Shown here: positions 36,881 through 46,262 of the stretch, one piece after another
Position numbering within the stretch: position 1 is the first letter of the stretch
Layout: every line of letters begins with the position of its first letter
Source of the DNA: CBDDKW01 sp965230425
GTDB taxonomy: Bacteria; Pseudomonadota; Gammaproteobacteria; UBA1113
DNA: 64,000 nt
Direction of reading: 5' to 3'
NCBI GenBank assembly: GCA_965230425.1
Contig: CBDDKW010000012.1
Coordinates: forward strand, 173,325 to 237,324
Program-made: the position numbers and the translations under genes
Notes under the pieces: model-generated
Told to the model about the DNA's origin: nothing
The model's database searches: none
The model's input: only the letters and a program-made list of their open reading frames with translations

Positions 36881-38623
36881 TTATGGCGAACCACGGCCAC
36901 CCGCTCGTGGCGATGTAGGAGCCATTGGTAACTGTGCTCTAGGATCTCTTGGTGGCTGCTGCCGGCTACTACCAGGAATACCTCTGCCATGGCTACTTGG
37001 TACTATTTGTTGTAACTGCTTGGGATCATAAGCGGGCGATACGAAAATACTTGATGCTTCTGCTACCTTTCCGGCGGCGCCAGCAACTAACCGACCGGCT
37101 TTAGTATCTTTGGCTTTTGCCTGTCTTAATACTTCTAACTTATCAGAAAGTGTAATTTGATAAGCTCGCCATACATGATATGGATCATCTGTATCTTTAC
37201 TTGCTTTTTCTTCACCGCGTCGAAGAATAGCAAAGTAGTTGAATAGACTTACAATATATTTTCTTACTTTTCGAATATCGTCTTTATATTTTTCTGCCGG
37301 ATGTTTAGCTGACAAAACCGCTATTGCATTTTCAGCTTCCTCGAGTGCGGAATCAAAATTCTTATATAAAGCTATATCATTAGTTTTTGTTTGATATAAA
37401 TCAAAGAGTTTTTTCTCAGCATCTTTTATTATCTTTTTCGCATCCGGTCCTATTGTTTTACCAACACCCAGGGGCTTTATAATTAATTTCTGTGCGCCTG
37501 ATTTTTGTTGTCGTTTAGTAATAGGTTCTTTTTCCAGCTCTGCAAAGAGCTCATGCGCGGTCTTTTTCTGCTTGTCTTTGGCCGAAAGATTAGCACCTAA
37601 CAATACCAAACTAAAAATTAATTCTTTTTTATTCACATACTTAGTAGTCTCTTCAATTCTCTTACCGTCCTGGTGAACAGCGATATGCAATAATGGCCGT
37701 TCTTTTTGGTCAACTGAATTAACAGGAACAAAGCCTTTGACAATGGCCGCTATTAATTGGTGTTCATGATTCTCAACAATACTAAATAAGTTACTCGTCA
37801 CATTGCGGTACAATTCATCTGGCAAATCATATTTATATTTTTCTTGATCTGTTCGTTCGGGCAACAATGCCATCAAACGGATACTTTGATGATAGTTATT
37901 GCCTATACATTCATTTATGTACTGTTTATCGATAAAATCGATAAACTCCCAGCGCTGAGTAGATGGTAACAGTGACACGAAGTTAGTGAATACATCACCA
38001 TCGGTAAAGAAAGCTGTCACCCGTTGACGTCCAAGTGCTTGCAGAAAAGCAAGACGCTTCTCGGTTTCAATTCCTTTTACGCATTCATACAGTTTGTTTT
38101 CGGGGGTAGTATTAGGTCTGGGAAATCCTGCTCGTATTGAATTCTGGCGCTTCATATCAGCACTTGTGGCTTCTGCACTACTGATAGTAAATAAATAGTT
38201 TAAAAAACTATTTTCTAGTGCACTTACAAAAGGTTTGTATTCGTCTTTATTTAAACCATTAACTATCACAGCCAGACTATCACTGTTAGGTATTAACTCC
38301 TTACTAATTGATACACCTAATACTTGAAAGAAAGCACGCCAATTTTCTGCAGGCATAGCGTGTAACAGATTTACTAAGTTTTTATTAGTTTTATCTTGGT
38401 CAATGATGGCAGGGTTATCAGGATTTGCAGCGACGGCAGCAGCATAATCATTGCCTTGCTTTTTTGCTTGGATCAATTTCGTTAATTGCGCTCTCAATGG
38501 GCGTAAAGGATTATTATTTTGCGCTATTGTTCCCTGATAATTTGTTTTTATAAAAGTTAATAGGTCTTCGAAATTTTTTATATCAACACTTGCTGTTGCT
38601 TGACTTTGTGCGTCCCCTGTCAT
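36881..38623 (-). CDS. Large hypothetical protein, candidate secreted effector
   Basis: A 580-residue protein I do not recognise. The N-terminal two thirds is helical with loosely repeated segments (AMPAENWRAFFQVLG, LNKDEYKPFVSALE, LLPSTQRWEFIDFID). One ankyrin-like stretch follows (RPLLHIAVHQDGKRIEE...LVLLGANLSAKDKQKKTAHELF), then a coiled region. A Pro/Arg/Gly-rich disordered tail (SSHGRGIPGSSRQQPPRDPR) ends the protein. Start ATG has AAGGAAATC upstream. There is no signal peptide. The style resembles Dot/Icm-type effectors, but that is inference. Confidence 0.6.
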   Translation of the reverse strand: MTGDAQSQATASVDIKNFEDLLTFIKTNYQGTIAQNNNPLRPLRAQLTKLIQAKKQGNDYAAAVAANPDNPAIIDQDKTNKNLVNLLHAMPAENWRAFFQVLGVSISKELIPNSDSLAVIVNGLNKDEYKPFVSALENSFLNYLFTISSAEATSADMKRQNSIRAGFPRPNTTPENKLYECVKGIETEKRLAFLQALGRQRVTAFFTDGDVFTNFVSLLPSTQRWEFIDFIDKQYINECIGNNYHQSIRLMALLPERTDQEKYKYDLPDELYRNVTSNLFSIVENHEHQLIAAIVKGFVPVNSVDQKERPLLHIAVHQDGKRIEETTKYVNKKELIFSLVLLGANLSAKDKQKKTAHELFAELEKEPITKRQQKSGAQKLIIKPLGVGKTIGPDAKKIIKDAEKKLFDLYQTKTNDIALYKNFDSALEEAENAIAVLSAKHPAEKYKDDIRKVRKYIVSLFNYFAILRRGEEKASKDTDDPYHVWRAYQITLSDKLEVLRQAKAKDTKAGRLVAGAAGKVAEASSIFVSPAYDPKQLQQIVPSSHGRGIPGSSRQQPPRDPRAQLPMAPTSPRAGGRGSP

Positions 38624-39051
38624 GATGATTTCCTTCTTTGCTACATGGATAGTTAGTTATTATGGTTATAGCCCGCTAACCAACTGTTCGTTGTTAACGT
38701 ATAACTTTGTCATGAGGGAAGATCATATAAATACTATTATCTTTAATATTAAAAATAACTGATTCCTGCGCTCTCACCTCACACAATAAAAAGTAGTTGA
38801 GGGTGACCCGCATTGCAAGTCATAACTTATGATAATCAATTTCTTTATATTCATAGTTTTTACCTATTCAAAAATATTTCTCGCAAATATGAGCAAAAAC
38901 TGAACTAACTGCTATAGTGAATTAAGAATGTTCAAAAATGGGGACATCTGGGGGTAGAGAGGTAGAGAAAACAAGGATCTCTCACCTAGATCGGGTTTAA
39001 GCCACAGAAGGATTTGTCTGGCTTTCTATAGGGAAGTAGTGCAATCACAAG
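38624..39051. other. 428-bp intergenic region before the L,D-transpeptidase gene
   Basis: Gene-free. The only signal I would note is an extended -10 like TGCTATAGT at 38910-38918 on the plus strand, about 140 bases before the lipoprotein start, without a clear -35. No repeat family or structured RNA recognised. Confidence 0.4.
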
Positions 39052-39060
39052 GTGGCGACA

Positions 39061-39651
39061 ATGAAAACTCTTTTTTCACGTATAGCTGGGGTTAGCTTAT
39101 TACTCTGTATACCGTTCTTAACTGCTTGTTCTAACTGGAATTCTGCCTCATATACTCCCACGCATGGTGGGCCATATACACAGGCTGAATTAATTCGCTT
39201 CCAGAAGGTCAGAGAGCACAGACCGCCTTCTTACTCCTATCCAAGTTACCGGCAGGCAACCGGACGCAGTGTCTTCATCTACGATCCTAAGTACATGATG
39301 TACGGGGCCTACGATGCCAATGGCCGCTTAGTAAAACAAGGCCGCGCATCCGGTGGCGGTAATTACTGTTTAGATACCAAACGACCCTGTAGAACACCGG
39401 TGGGTAATTTTGCCATTTATCGTAAAGGTGGCCCAAATTGTAAATCCAGCAAATATCCACTTGGAAAAGGCGGTGCACCTATGCCACACTGTAACTTCTT
39501 CCATGGGGGTTATGCTATCCATGGTTCACCGTATGTACCTTGGCACAATGCCAGCCATGGTTGTATTCGCCTTTATCCTAGTGATGCACAATGGCTAGAT
39601 AACAATCATTTCCGTCATGGCACACAAGTGATTGTGCGACCATATACTTAA
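39061..39651 (+). CDS. L,D-transpeptidase (YkuD) lipoprotein
   Basis: A 196-residue exported protein. The signal peptide ends in a lipobox (LLLCIPFLTAC), so Cys near residue 23 is probably lipidated. The YkuD domain shows the conserved HGGYAIHGSPYVPWHNASHGCIRLYPSDA, with catalytic Cys in SHGCIRL. Such enzymes form 3-3 crosslinks in peptidoglycan or attach proteins to it. The ATG at 39061 is chosen since AAGGTGG lies five bases upstream and overlaps an earlier GTG. It precedes the cysteine-synthase-like gene by 11 bases. Confidence 0.85.
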   Translation: MKTLFSRIAGVSLLLCIPFLTACSNWNSASYTPTHGGPYTQAELIRFQKVREHRPPSYSYPSYRQATGRSVFIYDPKYMMYGAYDANGRLVKQGRASGGGNYCLDTKRPCRTPVGNFAIYRKGGPNCKSSKYPLGKGGAPMPHCNFFHGGYAIHGSPYVPWHNASHGCIRLYPSDAQWLDNNHFRHGTQVIVRPYT

Positions 39652-39662
39652 AGAGGTAGGCT

Positions 39663-40733
39663 ATGCAAGCTCCATGGAATTTACAAGCAATTGCAACTAT
39701 CCATGCTGACATGGCCCGTTCCTCTGATACGCATTTACTGCACTTGCCGCTACCTTGTAGTGAGCAGGTGCAAATTTATTTTAAAGATGAATCTACACAC
39801 ATTACCGGCAGTCTTAAACATCGTTTAGCACGATCCTTATTCTTATATGGCCTGTGTAATGGGTGGATAAAAGAAGATACTCCAGTCATTGAAGCATCTT
39901 CAGGCAGTACTGCAGTATCTGAGGCTTATTTTGCACGTTTAATCGGCGTGCGTTTTATTGCAGTGATGGCAAAGTGTACTTCGCCAGCAAAAATTAAACG
40001 CATTGAACACTTTGGCGGTGAATGTGTTTTTGTAGATTCACCAGAACAAGATTGTGCAACAGCAAAACGTTTAGCAACAGAGTTGAATGGCCATTTTATG
40101 GATCAATTTACTTATGCTGAACGCGCAACAGATTGGCGCGGCAATAATAATATTGCCCAATCTGTATTTAAACAATTAGAATTAGAAGCTAATCCGATCC
40201 CAAGCTGGATTGTTTGTGGTGCTGGCACTGGGGGTACATCTGCAACCTTTGGGCGTTACAACCATTACTGTGGACATCCTACGCAATTATGTGTGGTGGA
40301 TCCCACGCACTCGGTTTACTATCAGTACTACCAAAAAAAAGACCCAGCTATTTCTATTCATGGTGGCTCTGGGGTAGAAGGCATCGGCCGACCTAATGTC
40401 TCTGCTTCGTTTTTACCGAGTATTATTGATCATATGATCCAAGTACCTAATGCCGCTTCTTATGCTGCGATTCACTTTTTAGAAAAAGTATTGGGTAAGC
40501 GTTGTGGCGGCTCCACGGGAACTAATTTTTATGGTGCCTGCCAATTAGCGGCTGACATGATTAAAAAGCAGCAATCCGGCTCTATCGTCACCTTAATCTG
40601 CGACGATGGTAAACTCTATCAAGATACTTATTACAATGATAAATGGCTGCAAGAAAATCATTATGATTTAGCGCCATATTCGCAACAGTTTGAGCATTTT
40701 TATCGAACGGGCCAATGGATTGAAAAGACATAG
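39663..40733 (+). CDS. PLP-dependent cysteine-synthase-like enzyme
   Basis: A 356-residue fold-type II PLP enzyme. The PLP-binding lysine is Lys52 in HITGSLKHRLA, the substrate loop is EASSGSTAVSEAY, and the phosphate cradle CGAGTGGTSATFGRY and GRPNVSASFL follow. The length and the C-terminal tail differ from CysK/CysM, which keep TSGNTG; here the loop is SSGSTA. It may use O-acetylserine, O-phosphoserine or another beta-substituted amino acid. It lies 11 bp after the L,D-transpeptidase gene and near a second, SbnA-like family member. Confidence 0.75.
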   Translation: MQAPWNLQAIATIHADMARSSDTHLLHLPLPCSEQVQIYFKDESTHITGSLKHRLARSLFLYGLCNGWIKEDTPVIEASSGSTAVSEAYFARLIGVRFIAVMAKCTSPAKIKRIEHFGGECVFVDSPEQDCATAKRLATELNGHFMDQFTYAERATDWRGNNNIAQSVFKQLELEANPIPSWIVCGAGTGGTSATFGRYNHYCGHPTQLCVVDPTHSVYYQYYQKKDPAISIHGGSGVEGIGRPNVSASFLPSIIDHMIQVPNAASYAAIHFLEKVLGKRCGGSTGTNFYGACQLAADMIKKQQSGSIVTLICDDGKLYQDTYYNDKWLQENHYDLAPYSQQFEHFYRTGQWIEKT

Positions 40734-40748
40734 AAAAAACTGTATAGT
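40720..40748 (+). promoter_or_regulatory. Sigma70-like promoter for the small membrane protein gene
   Basis: TTGAAA (40720-40725) and TATAGT (40743-40748) are separated by 17 bases, which gives a start point about 40 bases before the ATG at 40794. The -35 lies inside the end of the preceding gene. Confidence 0.55.
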
Positions 40749-40793
40749 CTCGCTCCACAATTACACAATAATTATAATAAAAAGGTATAGACC

Positions 40794-41162
40794 ATGCCAG
40801 ATATGACGAATCCAACCAGTGATAGCGCACCCGATAATGACACACGGCTCGTTGAGACCCTTGAAGCTGGCCTTAACACAGCAAACTCATCAACTCCGCT
40901 CAACTCAAGCGAAAACCAGAGAAATCAACATGGCACTTTTTTCCAAAGACCTACTGACGATGAAATTACTGTTGCCCATATGCAGGGATGGCTATACAGA
41001 AATTTTCGTATGCTCGCAAATGCAAGCTCCACTTTTTGCTATGTCATATGTGCAACATTTGTATTCATAATTATAGGTGGTTATCTTTGTATGAATGCCA
41101 CATGCGCAAAAGAAAGTCTTACTAAACCATTATTTTGTGAGCCGAAGAGATTTGGTTTTTAA
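40794..41162 (+). CDS. Small single-span membrane protein of unknown function
   Basis: A 122-residue protein not recognised. Residues 1-60 are polar and Asn/Ser/Thr-rich. One membrane helix (FCYVICATFVFIIIGGYLCM) follows and the tail is short and Cys-containing. It has its own promoter-like sequence, an AAAGG ribosome site and a terminator-like hairpin, which supports a real single-gene unit. A secreted effector or a membrane anchor are both possible. Confidence 0.55.
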   Translation: MPDMTNPTSDSAPDNDTRLVETLEAGLNTANSSTPLNSSENQRNQHGTFFQRPTDDEITVAHMQGWLYRNFRMLANASSTFCYVICATFVFIIIGGYLCMNATCAKESLTKPLFCEPKRFGF

Positions 41163-41174
41163 CAGTCATTTTGC

Positions 41175-41200
41175 AGGTAAATTAAACCGATAGTTTACCT
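41175..41200 (+). terminator. Terminator after the small membrane protein gene
   Basis: Arms aggtaaa/tttacct, followed by tattttttacc, lie 12 bases after the stop codon. A competing inner stem taaac/gttta exists. The U-rich tail follows on the plus strand. Confidence 0.55.
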
Positions 41201-41215
41201 TATTTTTTACCGTAA

Positions 41216-42226
41216 CTATGGCAACTCACATGCTGAACTAGCGAAGAAATCCTTTATTGGCGTTGACTCAGTAGCATTCTGTAACACATCATGAGCAATC
41301 GCAACGTCTAAAACACCTAGCCCCATTGGTGAAAAGATACGTGGCTTGTTGTTGCTTATTAAGCATTCATTCTGCATCAACTGCGCTAAAGTTCCATCAA
41401 TGAATTTATGATGTCCATACCGCTTGTATGCAAGGTCTGGACTAGTATTAGCATTCAACACGTGGGCTATATCATCAACAATATTATGCGAATGTAACAA
41501 TATCTCCGGTGACAAATCTCTAAGTGATATATTTAGCACAGTGGGATTATGGGAGAATGACTTTTCATCATCTATGTACGGCACTGCAGCCGTGGTTGCT
41601 AAAACCACAAGTTCACTACTCGATATCAACGTTTCGGCACTACCGTAAATCTCTGCTTGACTATAGCTATTATTGGGGATCATGGATAAAAATTCTTTTG
41701 ATTTTTTTTCAGATATATCATATAGATTTAATTGATTAATTTTCCACCCTAGGTGGTTAAACGCTTTATAAACATTCATAGCTATATAACTATTACCAAT
41801 CAAACCTATTGAATCTATTACTTTGGTCCGACACATATATTCTGCTGCTAAAACTGCTGAGTAAGCTGTGCGTGTTGCGCTGATGGCTGCACCTTCAAGA
41901 CAAGCTATAGGAAAGCCAGTGTCGTAATCATTCAAGATAATCACTGCCGATGCTCGTGGCAATTGATAGCGACAATTTTCAGGGTTGCTTGCGATCCACT
42001 TTAATCCAGAAATAGGGTTTTCATCAGTAATTGCCGCAGGTAAGGCAATAATTCTTGCTTTGGGTTTATCCGGAAATGTCATAAAGTAACTATTAGGATT
42101 AATCGTTTGACCTACCTCATGTGTTAGATAGGTCTTTTTTATAAGCGAATATATTTTATTAATATTTTTTTCAATATATTGCTGAATTATCTTTGCTGTA
42201 ATTATTGAAAACGTTGTATTCTGCAT
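41216..42226 (-). CDS. sbnB: SbnB-like N-(1-amino-1-carboxyethyl)glutamate dehydrogenase (2,3-diaminopropionate synthesis)
   Basis: A 336-residue member of the ornithine cyclodeaminase/mu-crystallin family. The NAD-binding segment is DSIGLIGNSYIAMNVYKAF, and GLKWIASNPENCRYQLPRASAVIILND and the ISATRTAYSAVLA stretch are typical. In staphylococci SbnB oxidatively cleaves the SbnA product to L-2,3-diaminopropionate and 2-oxoglutarate. The gene begins directly after the sbnA stop with AAGGAG at good spacing, so the two are translated together. That pairing is the main reason for choosing SbnB over ornithine cyclodeaminase. Confidence 0.85.
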   Translation of the reverse strand: MQNTTFSIITAKIIQQYIEKNINKIYSLIKKTYLTHEVGQTINPNSYFMTFPDKPKARIIALPAAITDENPISGLKWIASNPENCRYQLPRASAVIILNDYDTGFPIACLEGAAISATRTAYSAVLAAEYMCRTKVIDSIGLIGNSYIAMNVYKAFNHLGWKINQLNLYDISEKKSKEFLSMIPNNSYSQAEIYGSAETLISSSELVVLATTAAVPYIDDEKSFSHNPTVLNISLRDLSPEILLHSHNIVDDIAHVLNANTSPDLAYKRYGHHKFIDGTLAQLMQNECLISNNKPRIFSPMGLGVLDVAIAHDVLQNATESTPIKDFFASSACELP

Positions 42227-43180
42227 TTATACATACTCCTTATAAAACTTCTCATTAACCCAGTCATTATTATAAATCGTACGCATATACTTATGACCAT
42301 AATCAGGACTAATAGCTACGAGTGTACTATTTGGTTTTAATTTCTTTTTATATGCTGTTATTGCAGAAAGCACACTTCCACTTGAACCACCAACGCACAC
42401 ATTATAGTGTTGCAATAGGCTACGGCACATGGCTACTGTATCCTCTTCAGAGACCATAATTAAATCATCGATATATTTCTCTTCTAGTATTTCAGGGCGT
42501 CTACTTGTGCCTAGCCCAGGAATATAACGTGGTGCGGCAGGCTGCCCGAATGTCACCGAACCTATTACATCTACTGCAATAATCCTTGTCTGTGGTGAAT
42601 GTTCTTGGAAATAACGCGCGCATCCCATGAGTGTACCTGTAGTACCAGCACCAACAAATAAATAATCAACATCAGGGACGTCTGCAAGTATTTGTGGGGC
42701 TGTTTCATAATAATGAGCATTACTATTGCTGGAGCTTGCATACTGATTTGTCCAAATATAATTTGGGTTATCGATTAACAGTGCATTAATCAAATCAATT
42801 CTTCTACGTAAATATCCCCCATTTGGATCCTTATCTTTGACTTTTATAACCGTGGCTCCGTACAGTTTCATGATGGATTCATTCTCTACAGTAATATTCG
42901 GATCTGTCACACAGATAAAAGGAATACTCCGTTCTTTACAAAGTATACTTAATGCAACACCTAAATTACCTGATGATGATTCAATGATAGTGCGATTAGC
43001 TAATCGTGAATTATACTTTTCCTCTAGATTATCTAACAGAAACCGAGCTGTTCTAAATTTTATAGAGCCAGCAATATTTAAACCCTCCAGTTTGAGATAA
43101 CAATTTGCATCTTTAATGAAATTTTTCAAATGATACATTAATGATTGGCTGGAGATACTGCTTATTTGATTTATTATCAT
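42227..43180 (-). CDS. sbnA: SbnA-like N-(1-amino-1-carboxyethyl)glutamate synthase
   Basis: A 317-residue fold-type II PLP enzyme. The PLP lysine is Lys41 in NIAGSIKFRTA, the loop ESSSGNLGVAL follows, and the phosphate-binding VGAGTTGTLMGCARYF is followed by PGLGTSRRPEI. SbnA condenses O-phospho-L-serine with L-glutamate. Together with SbnB this yields L-2,3-diaminopropionate, a building block of siderophores, antibiotics and toxins. Start ATG has AAAGAGG upstream. It is separated from the permease by 172 bp that may contain its own promoter (TTGACA at 43259-43264). Confidence 0.88.
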   Translation of the reverse strand: MIINQISSISSQSLMYHLKNFIKDANCYLKLEGLNIAGSIKFRTARFLLDNLEEKYNSRLANRTIIESSSGNLGVALSILCKERSIPFICVTDPNITVENESIMKLYGATVIKVKDKDPNGGYLRRRIDLINALLIDNPNYIWTNQYASSSNSNAHYYETAPQILADVPDVDYLFVGAGTTGTLMGCARYFQEHSPQTRIIAVDVIGSVTFGQPAAPRYIPGLGTSRRPEILEEKYIDDLIMVSEEDTVAMCRSLLQHYNVCVGGSSGSVLSAITAYKKKLKPNSTLVAISPDYGHKYMRTIYNNDWVNEKFYKEYV

Positions 43181-43352
43181 GGTCGCCTCTTTATATGGTT
43201 ATAATTAGAATTATTAATTCATACAAAATTACTAGTATCCCCCTCTATTAAAATTCATTGTCAAACAAGAAAACGTACATTATTTTAGACCGGAGAAAAA
43301 ATACCCCAATGATCCATTAGCTTATTTTAATAATCGTCTCAGTTACGCTGGC

Positions 43353-44825
43353 TCATTGTGAGAATGCTACTATTAATACACCGGCACCAAGTAAAATTGC
43401 AAAATAAATTCCGCATAATACCTTGAGAGTAAAACGCAATAAGCTTGCTTCATTGTCACAGGTATGGCCATCGTTTTGTTGATTATTTTTAGCTATTGCT
43501 AACACAAGCGCTATAATCGGCAAAGAACTAAATACAGTGTGTCCTGCAGCGCTGTTCTGCATCGCAGCAAATAGGTTACCATGCCCAATTTGTAAGCCTA
43601 ACAAGTATTGCATTTTCATCATTAAAGCATTGCCACCGGTATTCGATGCAGTAAGAAAGCCACTGAGTATTCCGATAATTGGACTAAGCATAATAAGCAA
43701 CACATGATTGCTGACTGCTGCTATGCTATTAGCTAGTGCATTTAACATACCCGAGCGTTGCATTAACTCAGATAAAAATAGAAAACCAAATATACTAAGG
43801 CAAGGAGTTTTAGCTCTGCTTAATATGTTTTTTACAGATATTTTTGTAGGTTTATATAGCTGGAAAATAAGCGCAACACTAGCCAGAATGATGCCTGGAC
43901 TCGTAAGTATGTTAATTTTAACACCACCACCTTGAATGTTCCCATAATCATTTAAGATGTTCGCAATAAAAGGTATAAACTTGGTTATCATAATAAACAG
44001 CAAAATTAGAATATACGGTAAGAATAGTTTCACCGGATGGCTTAAAGTGTTTGAGATATGTTTCTCTTGCTTAGTACTGAGACCAATACCTACCAAGCAA
44101 GTGATCAACCCAGCAATAATACCAGCAATTTCAGGTGACAACCAATGGCTATTTATAGCTAATAAAGTGGCAAAAACTAATCCCAAGATAAGTGCTTTAC
44201 TAAGATAGCGCCATTGAGTATGCGGATAATCCATTATTAGCATGGCTACCATCGCGAGATAGGGGAAGACCAAAAAACTAGTGATACTGGTAAAACTTGC
44301 TAATAATGCAAGAGGCTGCTGGATTATGGCAGCACCCACAATGGTTGCTAGTGCTAGTGTGCCCCATGGCATGATATTCATACCTAAAAGTGACACTCTC
44401 AATGCTTTATCTTCAGGTAGTAGGGCTAAAAATATAGGTAATGATAAAAATAAAGAAATACCAAAACCTGTGAATGCTTCTACCGCAGGAATCAAACCTA
44501 GTAATAAAATTAACACTTTATCCTGAGTATTAAAGTGTAATTGCTCAATCCATAGAGTAATGTTCTTAATAACACCTTGCTTTGTTAAAATATCATTTAG
44601 GTATAAACCTGGGATAATTACAATCACAACGCTTGTAACTAATACCAAGGTGGCGTTCAAACACTCATTGATGATATGTCCACTCAAATGAAAACTATTA
44701 TTTATTCCAGCAATTAATAATGCAGCTACTACACCACATACAGCAGCAATAATGACACCTCGTCTTAATATTAATATAACAAAAAAAATAAAAATCAAAG
44801 GTAATAGTGAAAATAATAATTCCAT
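43353..44825 (-). CDS. LctP-family permease
   Basis: A 490-residue membrane protein with 12 or more hydrophobic helices, resembling the L-lactate permease family: IPAVEAFTGFGISLFLSLPIFLAL, NIMPWGTLALATIVGAAI and GFLTASNTGGNALMMKMQ are its conserved blocks. The known family moves small hydroxy acids with protons. Its place here, overlapping the oxidase stop by one base (TAATG) and just upstream of sbnA-sbnB, suggests it may import a precursor or export the product of the locus. Substrate is inference. Confidence 0.8.
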   Translation of the reverse strand: MELLFSLLPLIFIFFVILILRRGVIIAAVCGVVAALLIAGINNSFHLSGHIINECLNATLVLVTSVVIVIIPGLYLNDILTKQGVIKNITLWIEQLHFNTQDKVLILLLGLIPAVEAFTGFGISLFLSLPIFLALLPEDKALRVSLLGMNIMPWGTLALATIVGAAIIQQPLALLASFTSITSFLVFPYLAMVAMLIMDYPHTQWRYLSKALILGLVFATLLAINSHWLSPEIAGIIAGLITCLVGIGLSTKQEKHISNTLSHPVKLFLPYILILLFIMITKFIPFIANILNDYGNIQGGGVKINILTSPGIILASVALIFQLYKPTKISVKNILSRAKTPCLSIFGFLFLSELMQRSGMLNALANSIAAVSNHVLLIMLSPIIGILSGFLTASNTGGNALMMKMQYLLGLQIGHGNLFAAMQNSAAGHTVFSSLPIIALVLAIAKNNQQNDGHTCDNEASLLRFTLKVLCGIYFAILLGAGVLIVAFSQ

Positions 44826-45868
44826 TATGATAGTCCCTGTAAATATTCCAACATATACTGATATTGTTTACTTGCAGCAGCAATAGCGAGATGGCTACCC
44901 ATGATTATTTTATTGATTTTATTTTGCGTTAATTTAGGTTGTTGTTGTTTTACTGCTTTAACTAACTCCATGGTGTGATTAGGATCAACAATCACATGCG
45001 CTTTAAAGTATATACCAATATCCTCATGATCCAACTGCGTTCTTTGTAGTCCTTTCAATATAGGCCTAAAGTGCGGTGCAACAAAGCCTTCATTAATAAG
45101 AAAAGTCCCATATGCTTCATATTTATACGGTGAGCGAGTCAATAGCATATTGAGGGAGTTAGCAATAATTTTTGTAAACCAGGGCTGACTCTTGCGATAT
45201 TCTCTTAAATGCTGCCATGCTTCCTGCCGCTGCAAGAGTCGTCGCAACCAATAGGTATGAAAATTAGTTAAACAACCGTGGCCACACTCATCCCATAGAT
45301 TTGCTACAATAACATTCTTCATCATGCCTTGTAAGCCTACAGATAAGAGGGCTACTTCATCATCAACCACTTCATTACGCACAACTTCGGTTAATAAAAA
45401 AAGAGAAAGCGCCTCGGCAGATGCTGTTTTTTCAATATAATCAAATAACTCATGCTCAACTGCCTGATTATATTTTGATAATTTATATAAATAATCACCT
45501 GCTTGTTCTTGATCAAGGTCGGTAGGAAAAGATGGGACAGTATCAATTAAGCTAGCAAATAGCTCTGCTTCCAAATATATCTTTGTGCGATTGAGTTGCG
45601 TTTCAAGTATATCATTTGTCTTTAAATACACAGGGCTATCTTCATAGCCAAAAATATATGCGTATAGGGTGGCAAGGGCTTCGTGTATAAATCTATCGCG
45701 GTAGGTGGTATCACTGACCTTTGCATTAAGTAGCTGTCTTTGTATTGGCGTATCGGCCTGAATAAACTCGTGAATTTCTTTGGTTAATTGTGAATATTGA
45801 TTCACTGGCGGCCAGTGATAGTGGTAGAGATCTGGCGAAGATTTGTCCACACGTGTATATAATGTCAT
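44825..45868 (-). CDS. Haem-oxygenase-like diiron oxidase (HDO), iron-containing redox enzyme
   Basis: A 347-residue all-helical protein of the iron-containing redox enzyme family (relatives: CADD, SznF central domain, UndA, BesC). Candidate iron ligands are Glu194-x2-His197 in LWDECGHG, a Glu at 251 or 260, and His291-x3-Asp295-x2-His298 in AHVIVDPNHTMEL; the last pattern matches the H-x3-D-x2-H of CADD and SznF. Such enzymes use O2 to hydroxylate nitrogen, cleave C-C bonds or form alkenes on amino or fatty acids. Operon coupling to the permease and closeness to sbnA-sbnB make a diaminopropionate-derived substrate attractive but unproven. Confidence 0.75.
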   Translation of the reverse strand: MTLYTRVDKSSPDLYHYHWPPVNQYSQLTKEIHEFIQADTPIQRQLLNAKVSDTTYRDRFIHEALATLYAYIFGYEDSPVYLKTNDILETQLNRTKIYLEAELFASLIDTVPSFPTDLDQEQAGDYLYKLSKYNQAVEHELFDYIEKTASAEALSLFLLTEVVRNEVVDDEVALLSVGLQGMMKNVIVANLWDECGHGCLTNFHTYWLRRLLQRQEAWQHLREYRKSQPWFTKIIANSLNMLLTRSPYKYEAYGTFLINEGFVAPHFRPILKGLQRTQLDHEDIGIYFKAHVIVDPNHTMELVKAVKQQQPKLTQNKINKIIMGSHLAIAAASKQYQYMLEYLQGLS

Positions 45869-45907
45869 TTCAGCCCCTTTATGTATTTGAGTTATTATTT
45901 ATTAGCC

Positions 45908-45936
45908 ATGCTAGCGCATAAAAATATGACTGTCCA
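45908..45936 (-). promoter_or_regulatory. Possible promoter of the oxidase-permease operon
   Basis: On the minus strand TGGACA (45931-45936) and TAGCAT (45908-45913) are 17 bases apart, and AAAGGGG precedes the oxidase ATG. The -10 is weak (four of six). The 394-bp divergent space also holds a lone end of the MITE-like repeat at 46135-46155 and nothing else recognised. Confidence 0.4.
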
Positions 45937-46134
45937 GATGAAAAATTCATTTTTTATTATTTTTTTTATTTCTTACTTGTTATATTTGGTGCAAGTTTTA
46001 AACAAATTTTACCCGCTTGTGAGTGACCCAAGATGCTAGGATTTCTCAAGAAGGGGAGGCAAGACTCTTTCTAGGCCAACCTTAACGTGAATTACCCACG
46101 CAGCAAAATCATACTAAGAAGCAATAGTGCTCAT

Positions 46135-46155
46135 TATACCCATAGCGTCTCATAT
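46135..46155. repeat. Solitary end of the 392-557 palindromic element
   Basis: Twenty of 21 bases match the arm of the first element (393-413). No second arm is present within the following 100 bases. It is either a decayed copy or a conserved short site in front of the deformylase-like gene. Confidence 0.55.
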
Positions 46156-46262
46156 GCAATAATAATTGCTGACAATGAAAGTAAACTCTACAATAACAAC
46201 ACTCGAAACTTTTACATCTGCAGCAACCACTATAAATAACATAATAGATAAGCGAGTAAACA

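Noticed and set aside
41216..43180. sbnA-sbnB as part of a staphyloferrin B siderophore operon
   Set aside because: No NIS synthetase, decarboxylase or siderophore receptor gene is present around them.
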